Part shown: in pieces, positions 24,907-33,789 of the stretch
Position numbering within the stretch: position 1 is the first letter of the stretch
How the letters are laid out: each line of letters opens with the position of its first letter
DNA from: Isochrysis galbana
Lineage: Eukaryota; Haptophyta; Isochrysidales; Isochrysidaceae
Length of the DNA stretch: 64,000 nt
Direction: 5' to 3'
NCBI GenBank assembly: GCA_018136815.1
Contig: CM030940.1
Location: forward strand, 3,908,833 to 3,972,832
Notes under the pieces: model-generated
What the model saw: only the letters and a program-made list of their open reading frames with translations
Database searches by the model: none
What the model was told of the DNA's origin: nothing
Made by a program: the position numbers and the translations under genes

Positions 24907-25818
24907 GATGTCCTTGGTTCTGCACGAAATGCTATGCTTTAGCAACCCTCGCACACAACTCCATCCGTTTTCTCGAATACTACCGTTTCCACGACGAGTG
25001 TCTCGCGAGAGTGTCATGTGTTTGTGCTCATCACCTGTGTCCCTCGTCGTCGAACTCAACTACATGTTGCACATTGCTTTGTTTCTTGTTTGTAGCCACT
25101 TGCTTGCTCCTTCTCTGTGTGGTGGCATTTAGGGAGGATTAAATAGGATAATGGTTGAGTAGTCTTACAGTGTTGAAAGCAGTCATACGGCGTAGAAAGT
25201 ATCGTGATCATCTGCATGAAGTCTGCCTTGTGCTTGCTGTGGACTCAACTAAGTTTATACTTAGTTCACTTGTGGCTTGTGGGAGGCGCCTCATGCCCTC
25301 CCCCGCGGGCTCCAACTCCCCTGCAGGGGCCCGTGTTGTATTACCTGCCCATTTGAAGGCTGTAGGCATGAATATTCGTGTAAGGTACGCGCCCACACTC
25401 ACAATAATTGAACAGTCCCCCGTGTAGCTACTGACGCACAAGACACACAAATTCGGATACCCCATGGTCTCAAGCCCAGGTTTGCAGGTTTTGGTCTCGA
25501 AATTTGCGATTCGAATTTTGTTTTGCTGTTACTATCATGGTTGGCTCGTTTAAGGTAACAAACAGGCATGACCTCGACTTCTCTCTCTGCAGTCGCTCTG
25601 CGAGACTCTCTCTCTCTCTCTCTTTCCGTCCTCCTCTCCTCGGCCGACGGAAGGAAGTTTCGTCCAAAACATTCTCCGGTCCCAGGATACCTTGTGGGGG
25701 GTCCCGAGTCAACGAGCCAATACACAATACAAGTCAAGCCGCAGCATTCCCCCCCCCCTGCTGAAGCGGCAGAGTTTCTGGTGGGGTGTACATAGGGCGT
25801 TGTCTTCCGAAAAGACGC
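24907..25818. other. intergenic, with a lone palindrome
   Basis: 3' side of the giant gene. CAACTAAGTTTATACTTAGT at 25246-25265 is the palindrome that heads LINE copies elsewhere in the window, but no start codon or LINE frame follows it here. A CT-rich patch lies at 25575-25640. No gene recognised. Confidence 0.5.
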
Positions 25819-25950
25819 CAACTAAGTTTATACTTAGTTCGCCCATGGGGGGGCACGAGCCCCCCCCTCTCTCCACTCCTCCCCTGCCGTAGGGGAGGAA
25901 CCACTCATGCTCCTGGCATGCCTGATGGCTTGCCAGGAGCACACTGCGCC
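25819..25950 (+). mobile_element. LINE-C family 5' end fragment
   Basis: Starts with the 20-base palindrome AACTAAGTTTATACTTAGTT (25820-25839), then CGCCC and ATG GGG GGG CAC GAG. It matches 30083-30215 and the reverse of 59640-59500, including TGGCATGCCTGATGGC and CTTGCCAGGAGCACAC. It stops near 25950, where an LRR coding remnant begins. Confidence 0.65.
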
Positions 25951-26716
25951 CTCGCACTCAAAGACAACCTCGATGAGCTCCTCCTGCGGGACAATGACGT
26001 CGGGGACAAAGAGCTCGCCCTCTTCGCAACCGAGGCCGTCGTCCCGGGGAAATGGGACGCCCTTGGCCTCCTCCTGATGGGTCAGCGATTCGGGAGTCAA
26101 AAGACTCGAGGCGCGTCTCTGCGAGGGGGCCTTCCCTTCCTGCCGCTTGATGCAGGTCGGACCACGCCGCGGAGTCCGGATGGACACCGTCACCAACCGA
26201 TGGGCGCGACCCGACTTCGCCGCCAACCACCTGCACCGCGTCAAGCACCTCGACCTCCTTGAGGTTGATAGCGCAAAGGTCTTGCCACGGATCGCGAGTC
26301 GTCTCGCCTCCCTCGCGCACCCCAACTACTCGCTGCGCTCGCTGCGCTTGAGTTGTGCAGACGGCGATGTCCTACGCACGCTCGCCAAAGCCGCGCTCCC
26401 ATGCCTCTCGCGCATCGAGTGGAGTACCTTCAGTGTATCCTCCAACCGCTCCACCGTGTGTCTGTCTGATGCGGATCTCGATGACGAGGCCTTGGACATG
26501 GTCTGTCGCGTGCTTGAGGCAAGAGCGTGTCGGAGGACCCATACGCTCATCCTCGACCGCAACCGGATCGGACCGGTGGGCGTGCAGCGCTTGTGCAAGC
26601 TCGCGCGGAGCTTTCGGTTGTCGTCGGTAAACCTCTCGTGCAACCCTATTGGCGCGGAGAGTCAGCCTCTACTCTCACAGCTGAGGAAGCTCAAGGTGCA
26701 GGTCACCCTGCTGTGA
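25945..26716 (+). pseudogene. leucine-rich-repeat gene remnant (RNI-like LRRs)
   Basis: Frame 1 encodes LKDNLDELLLRDNDVGDKEL and continues to about 26085 (WDALGLLLMG). Then the frame shifts by one base, and the other frame reads DSGVKRLEARLCEGAFPSC, HRVKHLDLLEVD, YSLRSLRLSCADGDVLRTLA, THTLILDRNRIGPVGVQRLC and SSVNLSCNPIGAESQPLLSQ to a TGA at 26714-26716. The LxxLxLxxNxIG pattern is that of ribonuclease-inhibitor-type LRRs, which act in protein binding. The 5' part is missing: the remnant abuts the LINE-C fragment at about 25950. The frameshift and missing start suggest a pseudogene; a tiny intron near 26085 could restore the frame but no GT-AG pair fits well. Confidence 0.6.
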
Positions 26717-26883
26717 TCACAATGCAATTGAGTGTATGTGTGGGGGGGGGGGGGGAGGGGGGTCGGAGAGGGGGGTCGAATACTCTAGTAAATATAACAT
26801 GTATATATGCGGGGGGTAATTTTCCCCCGTGTTCGGGTGGTGCACTGGGACTTTTGATGGCCCGCACCTTGGCGCCTACGAGA
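26717..26883. other. short spacer, G-run rich
   Basis: G homopolymer around 26742-26760 and unclassified sequence before the repeat copy at 26884. Confidence 0.4.
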
Positions 26884-27240
26884 ACCCTTGTGGCAGGTAT
26901 CTCGAGGCGCAGCCTTTTATTCCTCGAGGACTGCTCGCGGCGAGAGCTGTAAGGGCCGTTCCGCTTCATGGACGAGAGGACCCTCCCTCCCCCCCCCCGT
27001 GTTTTTTCCCGGTGAGTCGCCCGACGTAGGTCGGTCCGCCTCACTGGGTTTTCCCCCATTGAAACTTGTGGGGAGTTATAATGTATAATGGGAGCCGGGG
27101 GTTTGCGAGGGGGGAGATTTGTAGGGATGCATATGAGTATGTGTCTGTGCCATCACTTCAAGGCGTGCGGGCAAGTGCGCTGAGGGGTGTCGTGATAGTA
27201 CCGGGCTAGTGGCAGTAGTCAGTAGTGGTACTAACGCTCA
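26884..27240 (+). repeat. dispersed repeat R350, copy 2
   Basis: Second copy of the repeat at 104-455, same orientation, with the same sequence of landmarks from TGTGGCAGGTATC to GGTACTAACGCTCA and scattered differences, including a few extra bases near 27080 (ATAATGTATAATGG) and 27220. Followed after about 50 bases by a minus-strand LINE fragment, so it could also be a LINE-associated untranslated region. Confidence 0.7.
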
Positions 27241-27293
27241 GTTGTTTTACCCTTGGTGTTGGCCGCGCGAGCACACCTCTGTGGCAAGCTGGG

Positions 27294-28045
27294 CTAGCGG
27301 GCCCAAAAGTCTGGCTCGGGGTCGACGCCCTCGAGTTCAAGCAGCAGTTCGACGATGGCCGCGTAGACCGTCGTGTCATTGAGCACTAGGTCGCCTGCTT
27401 GCTGGAGCGACAGGTCAAAGATTGCATCTGAGTCGAGTTGTTGCTCATCTTCATCTGAGTCTGGTCCCTGAGGTGCAGGCCCGGGCGGGGCGGGTGTCAG
27501 TCGCGTCGCGTGTTGGCGTGAGTGAGGGGTGGAGGGCCTGGGTGTTGTAGGGTCTCTTTGGTTGGGTGCTGTGGCTGACAGACTCACTCTGTGAGGCCAG
27601 AGTTGTGTGGTGGCGTATCGCAATCGCAATGTCAGACAGCATGTCATTGAGTTATGCCCATAAGGCCCACCCGGCTGCGGGTCGCGCCGCCGAGGCGGCG
27701 CGGCCCTTGCCAGGGTGAGAGGGGCCTCTGCCATAAGGCATGCCCAATGGAGTGCAGGCCTTGCCTGCCTGGTGCTGTTCCTCTGAGTCCAGCAGCCTGT
27801 TGTTTGTCCCCCATGGGGGGGGCCAGCATGGCTGATGTGTGTGATGTGGCCGGGGCCACGGGCCACGGGCCGTGTGGTGCGACGCGGGTCGCACGCACCT
27901 GCTCGGCCTCCGCGGGCGGACGCGGCCGCTTCGCCAGCGACTGGTCCATGGGAGCGGGAGGGCCGCCCACGGCGGGGGGGCCGGAGGAGGAGGAGAGGGG
28001 GGTCGCGCCGGCGCGCTCCATCGCGTCGAAACTTAGTTTGTGCTC
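27294..28045 (-). mobile_element. LINE 5' fragment with ORF1-like coding
   Basis: Reads on the minus strand from ACAAACTAAGTTTCGACGCG directly into ATGGAGCGCGCCGGCGCG (ATG at about 28021). The frame contains PMDQSLAKRPRPPAEAEQVR, nearly the same as the copy at 31772-31430, and HALWQRPLSPWQGPRRLGG. After a frame change near 27660 it ends SLQQAGDLVLNDTTVYAAIV...LELEGVDPEPDFWAR, which matches ...AHLNKLEGVDLEPDFLSK of the 45696-46625 copy. Endonuclease and RT are absent. 28046-28360 on its 5' side is unclassified GC-rich DNA. Confidence 0.6.
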
Positions 28046-28360
28046 GGGGGACGACAACGGGGAGGGTGTACCCTCCTGGAGGGCCCCCAGAGGCTGCCAA
28101 GGAGGGGCCACAGGCCCAGCAGGCTGCATGGGACCCTGAATGGCCTGCAGCCAGGCCCACTCCCACTCCCTGTCCGGAGAGAGAGCAGAGGCGCCCGCGA
28201 GACGGCGCCACGCCCCCGGGGCGGCCTCCCCGCCCCGCGGCCCCCTCCCACTACGGCTCCATCCTGAGCGAGAGACGGAGGGAGTCCAAGAGGGGGAAGC
28301 CGAGACGGCGCGCCGCCACTGCTCACTCTGTGAAAAGGGGGCGGTCCGTTCGGTGAGAGG

Positions 28361-28685
28361 TCTAAAATTAGTAAGCTACCGCGAGCGTTGGAGTCGCTGT
28401 CGCAGAAGAAAATTCCAACAAAAAAATATTCGTGCTGCATCGTCGATCTCAAGTCTCGTCACTAGCGCCTTCCGTCGCGCGAGCGCCGCCGCTCTCCCCC
28501 CTCTCTCCCCTCTTCCCTCTCCCCTCTTCCCTCTGCTCTCTCCCTTCTCCTCTCTCCTCTGCCCTCTGCTCTCTCCCTCTGCCTCCTGCGCTTGACAAGG
28601 CGGCCATCAGCAGTCTTCTGCCGCTCCCTCCGCCGGTGATTGATCTCTCAACACCTCTCCTCTGGCTGCCCAGTGGGCGACAGCA
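28361..28685. other. CT-rich spacer before the 192-residue gene
   Basis: 28495-28590 is a C/T microsatellite-like tract. It is probably promoter or 5' untranslated sequence of the gene starting at 28686; an upstream coding exon cannot be excluded because CCCAG/TGGG at about 28671 could be an acceptor. Confidence 0.45.
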
Positions 28686-29441
28686 ATGCGGGCTGCGCCG
28701 CTTGGCGGGTTTACCCCAGAGACACTCCTCGCTGTGCCAAAGAACAGCGCCGACTTCTCTTGCACGCTCTCATGCGCCGGCCAATCCGCGTCGCTCCACA
28801 AAGCGCGCGGAGAGTCAGTTGAGCACGTCCTACTCAAGGTGCGCCACGAGGGACCCAGCAAACACGCCTTGCCAAAACAAGTGCCGCCACACACACACTT
28901 GCACCACGTGCTTGCTCACGTGCAGGGACTCGTCTGGGCGATGTACCTCCCGATCTATCCGACTGCTATCTGTGAAGATAGCCCAATAGCACGCCTGAAG
29001 GTCGCCGGGTCATCGCTTCGATACCATCCAGATGTGTACGCAGCGAATTCAAATGCGCCGGCGAACTCGCCTCTGTGGTGGGCAGAATGCGGCTCCGTGA
29101 GCATCCCGAAATTGAGAGAGTTGGCGGAGGCACATCCTTCGACGTCATTCACCGTGGCAAAATGGGCTCGGTCAGACTTACGAGGATATGCGACTTCGTT
29201 ATGCCGCGACTTGCCGGCCAGCTGCGCTGAGCGCTTTGAGGTGAGCTCCTGAATCCCTCTGGCCGCCACATGTATCTTCGATATGCTCGCTCGTCTGAAT
29301 TCATCACACGCCCGGTTACCTGCTTGCCAGGTGGTCAGCTTTCCCGCGGATGCGCCAGAGCGTTTTATCAACGCAGAAGGACAAGTTTCAGTCGGATTTG
29401 ATGATTTGTTGGACCGAGTCACCTTGAGCGAGGTGGTGTGA
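28686..29441 (+). CDS. unknown 192-residue protein, 3 exons
   Basis: Exons 28686-28838, 28926-29240, 29331-29441 (stop TGA), both introns phase 0 with donors GTGCGC and GTGAGC; introns are 87 and 90 bases. The first intron is a multiple of three with no in-frame stop, so its retention would add 29 residues. The protein starts MRAAPLGGFTPETLLAVPKN and contains GLVWAMYLPIYP, LKVAGSSLRYHPDVYA, LWWAECGSVSIPKLRELAEA, SFTVAKWARSD and VGFDDLLDRVTL. The WW-ECG...KLREL...F-VAKW order faintly recalls small bacterial proteins with a nuclease-like fold (YaeQ type), but I cannot align catalytic residues and do not assign a function. No signal peptide or membrane segment. All three exons carry protein-like composition, and the last joins smoothly (ERFE/VVSFPADAPERFI), which supports the splice model. 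Confidence 0.68.
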
Positions 29442-29914
29442 TGCGGTACGTCAGCAATAAGATGCTTGGTGAATACTATTTGCGCATATTTGTGCACTTT
29501 AGCGCACTGCAATCTGAGGCACTCATAAGCACGTTCTGCGTGTTGCTAGAGCTGTGTTGGCCCATGCGTCTGCTGCTCCATAATGACTTCATTCGATGGC
29601 CGTCGCGCCTCGATCACAAATCACTCTCAATGTTTTGGTTTGAGGCAGGGGCAGATCACGGGCGGCTGCTGCGCTCGAAACGGGAGGGGATCGGGGATCG
29701 CATCTCCTCCTTCCCCGTAGGTTGCGCCCATTCTTTCGTGGGCTTCCTCCCCCCCCCCCCCCCCGCGCCCGTCCGTCGTGAAATCTCCGCCCTACGCCCC
29801 GTTGGCCGGTTAGGAACCCCCCCCCCCACGGTAGCGTAGCGGGTAGCGTCTTCCCTCGTGCAGCTTCCCCCGGCGGAATTGCTCCCCGCCTTTCCTTCTC
29901 TCTCCCCGAGAATA
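29442..29914. other. intergenic
   Basis: 3' side of the 192-residue gene, then a C homopolymer (29750-29765 and 29817-29828). No gene recognised. Confidence 0.5.
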
Positions 29915-30082
29915 AACTATTGTTATAGTTTTAGCGATGGAGCACGACACGCCGACGGCTCCCCCTTCCCAGCACATCGCAATATCGCAGTCGCCACGAC
30001 TCACGAAGCCCCAACGGGGCCACCCCAAGCCGCCGGAGTCGAAGCGCTCGCAGGCTCGCAGGCCTCTACCCCGCCCTACCAG
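29915..30082 (+). mobile_element. LINE-A 5' end relic (continues at 32290-32345)
   Basis: AACTATTGTTATAGTTTTAG followed by CG and ATG (29937), identical to the head of the LINE at 41956-45695, then clearly homologous coding (PQRGHPKPPESKRSQ against PQRGRPKPPEPKRSQ). Interrupted after 30082 by the 30083-32271 insertion and resuming at 32290 (PSPPQQPQKRG-like, against PSPPRQPQKQG) until homology stops near 32345. Confidence 0.75.
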
Positions 30083-32271
30083 AACTAAGTTTATACTTAG
30101 TTCGCCCATGGGGGGGCACGAGCCCCCCTCTCTCTCCACTCCTCTCTCCTCTCCTGCCATGGGGGAGGATCCACCCACTCTCCTGGCACGCCTGATGGCC
30201 TGCCAGGAGCACACAGCCCTGCTGACCCATTCCTCTCCCTACAGGCCCGCCTGACTCGCCCGCCCTGGCCCGTCGTGGCCTGCCCATTCCTCTGACCAGC
30301 CCCTCCTCCCCCTGGGCCCCCCTGTTCAGGACCCCCCAGCCAGCTCCAGTCGACCCGCAGGGCCGCGGAGCGCCAGCGAGGGAGAGGCAGGAGGGGCCAG
30401 GGCCATGCCCCAGCCTCACCTGCCCCCTGAGCTGTGCTCCCAGGCCCTGCAGGCCATCTGGGGACCTGAGCGAGGGGCCGCAGGCGCGCGCCATGGGCCC
30501 CCGCCGCAGGGAAGAGAGGAGGAAAAAAAAACCTTTTAATTTTCTCGCCACGCGCGCGTCTACGGGGTTGTCTATTGTAGCCACGCCCAGATCCCTTCCT
30601 CTCCTCTCACTTCCCGCCTTGCGGCAACTCCCCTCGTGCTCTACATAGGGGCCCGGGTCGTGGGGGGGCTGGGTCGGGCGGGGTGCATCGGCCCTCAGTG
30701 GTCTGTCCTCGCCTTCCTCCTGTGCCTCTGGGTGGCCGGTTTCTTGCTGCTGTGGTGTAGGTGTCGCGCCGTTGCTGAGGTGCCTCATGCTCGTGAGTTG
30801 TTCTTCTTCGTGGGTGGTTCTTTCAGGGAGGGGGGGGGAGGGGAGGGTGTGCCTCGACCTCAGGCGAGCCTTTCGGCGAGGCCAATCGCTTCCGCCACAA
30901 GGCCGAGGTTGTCGCTCATTCTTAGTTTACCTTTGTTGTCTTCTGTAAATATCGGGGCGCTGAGCTCCGCTGACCTTTTTATTTTATGTTTTCTACCCTG
31001 GGCCGCCGTGCGAGTGCGCATCGGGCGACAGGTTTTCGACGGAGTTAGGCCCCTCACCAGGGTGGTGAATCTTAAGAGCGTGGATTCTAAAACCGGTATG
31101 TAGTGGTATTCATATGATTCGAACTCTATTCTGTAGAAGTCTCTTATTATGTATCTCCAGGCTATGATGTAGAGGGGTTTTAGGCTGTCGGGGGTGGTCG
31201 CGTCTGGGTATGCGAATAGCCTATCCTTTGTTTTCTGCCCATGTGACCTATTCGTTTTCGGAGTGTAGTTAGCGATCGCATCTATGGCGTCGAAGATTTT
31301 TCTTGTCGCGGGGCACCACGCCAGGTGGCATGAGTCCTCTTGATGTTGGTTGCACATTCTGCACTTGTTGGTTGTGGTTGTCGCGAATCTGTTTTTGGTA
31401 CCTATCCTCCTGTAGTATGTTGTGCCCATAAGGGCCACCCGGCCGCGGGTCGCGTCGCCGAGGCGGCGCGGCCCTTGCCAGGGTGGGAGGGGCCTCTGCC
31501 ATAAGGCATGCCCAGTGGGGTGCGGCTGGTCCCTGCCTGATGCTGCTTCCCTGGGTCCTGCAGTCTGCTGCCCCCCATGTGGGGGGCCAGCATGGCTGCT
31601 GCGTGTGGTGTGGCCGGGGCCACGGGCCGTATGGCGCGACGCGGGTCGCGCTCACCTGCTCGGCCTCTGATGGCGGACGCGGTCGCTTCGACAGCGACTG
31701 CTCCATGGGGGCTGGGGGGCCGCCCTCGGCGGGGGACCCGAAGGAGAGGAGGGGAGCGGCGGCGCGCTCCATGGCAACTGACTATAAAGTTAGTTGCAGG
31801 GAAGAGAGGAGGAAAAGGGAAGAGGGAGGGGAGGGGGGAGCGGCAGCTCTCCCCTCCGGCAGTAACGTGTCTTCTCGCCCCGTTTGGGTAAGAGAAGACG
31901 GGGGCGCCAGAGCCAGAGCCAGGAGGGAAGGGCCGCGGCTCGCCGTGGCCACTCGCACTAGCGAGGGAGATTAGCGCTTCTGGGCCCCTATCTCACGAGT
32001 GCCCCCCCCCCCCCCCCCGCGTTGCTTTTACCCGAAAGGGGTTTTCCCCCAGCGTGGACTCGAGGAGAGGACGCGCTGGGGTGCGCGGGGTCGGTGCATA
32101 CACTGGGGGGAGGACAAATATCGAGGGGAGGGGGCGGTGCCCCCTCCCCCCGGTAGCACCCGGACACCTGGCTCGTCAGGCATGTCAGGATTCCGGGACG
32201 GAAAAGTTGTGTCCAATTAGCTAGTGGGGTTGGCTAGGATATAACATTGATTATTTTATTTATTTTTTTAT
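30083..32271 (+). mobile_element. LINE-C type nonautonomous element, itself interrupted
   Basis: Bounded by a perfect 18-base target duplication TCTACCCCGCCCTACCAG (30065-30082 and 32272-32289). The 5' end is the palindrome AACTAAGTTTATACTTAGTT, then CGCCC-ATG (start MGGHEPPSLSTPLSSPAMGE). The 3' end has CTAGTGGGGTTGGCTAGGAT and an A/T-rich tail up to 32271. Removing the inner element at 30532-31795 leaves about 0.9 kb. Its 3' half matches 58455-58880 and 59641-59715. It encodes no endonuclease or RT, so it would depend on a LINE in trans. A long target duplication and T/A-rich tail are typical of target-primed reverse transcription. Confidence 0.8.
30532..31795 (-). mobile_element. internally deleted LINE-B copy
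   Basis: Minus strand. The 5' palindrome GCAACTAACTTTATAGTCAG lies at 31797-31778, ATGGAGCGC at 31772, and an ORF1-like start (PMEQSLSKRPRPPSEAEQV). Near 31425 this joins directly, out of frame, to the LINE C-terminal part: YYRRIGTKNRFATTTTNKCR, the zinc knuckle CRMCNQHQEDSCHLAWC, and RLFAYPDATTPDSLKPLYII, to LAERLA and a stop near 30862. A 3' untranslated region then ends with AAAAGGTTTTTTTTT near 30531. Endonuclease and RT are deleted. Target duplication GCAGGGAAGAGAGGAGGA is at 30506-30523 and 31796-31813; the empty site is preserved at 58483-58500. Confidence 0.82.
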
Positions 32272-32345
32272 TCTACCCCGCCCTACCAGGACGTCGACAT
32301 GGCTCTGCCGCCCTCGCCTCCCCAGCAGCCACAGAAGCGGGGAAC

Positions 32346-32954
32346 CCTAGTTGGGCTGTAAGTACTGATATTAGTACTGATGCATTAGTATTAGCTCCCC
32401 GCTCCCCAGGGCAGCTGATATACTGATGTTAGTGCCTAGGCTGCCAGTTCAAAAATAAAACTGAAAACAAAACTCCGGAGCGGGACCGAGCCCCCGCGAA
32501 CAAGCGCAGAGGCGCGCCCGCCCGCTCCCTCCCCCCTATCCCCTATCTCCTATCTCTCCTGCTAGCTGCCCACCCCCCACCACCACCACCTTGGCTCTTG
32601 GCCTCTTCACATGCACCTGCCACTTCGTGCTCTCTGTTTTTGTTTGCGCTGCCCTCCCCTTTGCGCGCGCGCCACGCGCTGCACGCTGAACATCCCCCAG
32701 TAAGTATAAGTATAATTATAGCGATACTAGAAGTTGTAATAGGGGTGTAAGCTGATATTAGTACTGATGTAAGTACTGATGTACACATATGCACGACCTG
32801 AGACCTATCTTCACAATAGGCCAAAAAGATGAGTTAGTACCCAGTGCGGAGTTCAGCAGAGCAATAGCCACCAAGCTGGGGGTGGCGCACATACATTGTC
32901 GATTGTCGAGGAACCCAAAGAAAGGGAACAATTAATTAAGCCGCACAACAGAGA
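32346..32954. repeat. TACTGAT-rich spacer
   Basis: Variants of GTAAGTACTGATATTAGTACTGATG occur at 32358-32440 and again, less complete, at 32745-32785 (GATATTAGTACTGATGTAAG). The sequence between is GC-rich and holds no gene I can support. Confidence 0.5.
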
Positions 32955-33255
32955 AAATCTGAGCTGGCCTCCAAGAGCCTCCAGGGGTCGCCAGCAGGCA
33001 GCTGCAGGCTTGTCGCAGGCACGCCATCGCGCGTGCCGCAGGAGACAGGAGAGGGAGCGCGGAGAAGGGGGTGGGCGGAGCGATCGCTGTTTATAATTTA
33101 TAAATTAGTGTACGGGGGGAGAGCCGCCTGATGGCGGGGGGAGAAGGGCCGGGGGAGTGGGGGTGTAGAAAGTACGCTACGTACTACGTACTACGTGTAG
33201 TAGGTAGTGGTTCCATTCGCCGCGAGTGCGGTAAGAACATTAAAAGTTTTTTTTA
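32955..33255 (+). mobile_element. 5'-truncated LINE-C-type copy
   Basis: Plus-strand sequence from GAGCTGGCCTCCAAGAGCC matches the reverse complement of 59310-58895, passing through GTCGCAGGCACGCCATCGCG, GCGGAGAAGGGGGTGGGCGG, GCCTGATGGCGGGGGGAGAA and GGGGGTGTAGAAAG, and ends GTGCGGTAAGAACATTAAAA then a T run near 33250. That tail resembles the 3' ends of LINE-B copies. Confidence 0.6.
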
Positions 33256-33789
33256 CACCCCAGCAGCCCAAACACATGCAAATCAAAAGGCCTGCCCGGA
33301 CCCCACACTCTGAACGAGGCCCAAGGTAATGAATGCACCTGGGCCGGACCCTTGAAACCGAAGAAAAAGGAAAGGAAGGAGAGGGAGGTGGTGGAGCGAC
33401 GGGAAACGAGGGCAGTGTCGGTAGAAAGGTTTTTTTTTCAAGATAGTTGCGCAATCGCCCTTCACCCTCTTCATTGAGTGGGCACGCGGACCGCCTTCCC
33501 ACCGTGAGGGCCCTAGCAATGCAATCCTTCGAAGGGCGTGTGATGTGTGCTCTCTATCTCCCGCGCCACACGTGTCCTGCCCCTGCGCTGTAACCACACC
33601 TGCACCAACCCTAGTTCGGGGGCCTTGGGGCGCCCGTTCTTTCCCACATACGGTTTGCGACGGCCCGCGTAGTAGCGCGCTACGTTCTCGCTGTAGCCCC
33701 AGCGGAGCCTCAAGAAACGCCACACCGACTAGGCCACCTTATGCGGAGTGTTGTACCGGTTGATGAGAATTGGAAGCAACATACCTTGA
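33256..33789. other. intergenic, possible stray coding patch
   Basis: 3' side of the coiled-coil gene. On the minus strand 33730-33600 can be read as SVWRFLRLRWGYSENVARYY...GKNGRPKAPELGLVQ between a GGCCTAG acceptor-like site and a CAG/GTGTGG donor-like site. This could be an extra exon of the neighbouring gene or chance; not called. Confidence 0.35.

Noticed and set aside
27835-28356. Plus-strand frames over the minus LINE fragment
   Set aside because: Shadow of LINE ORF1-like sequence and GC-rich flank.
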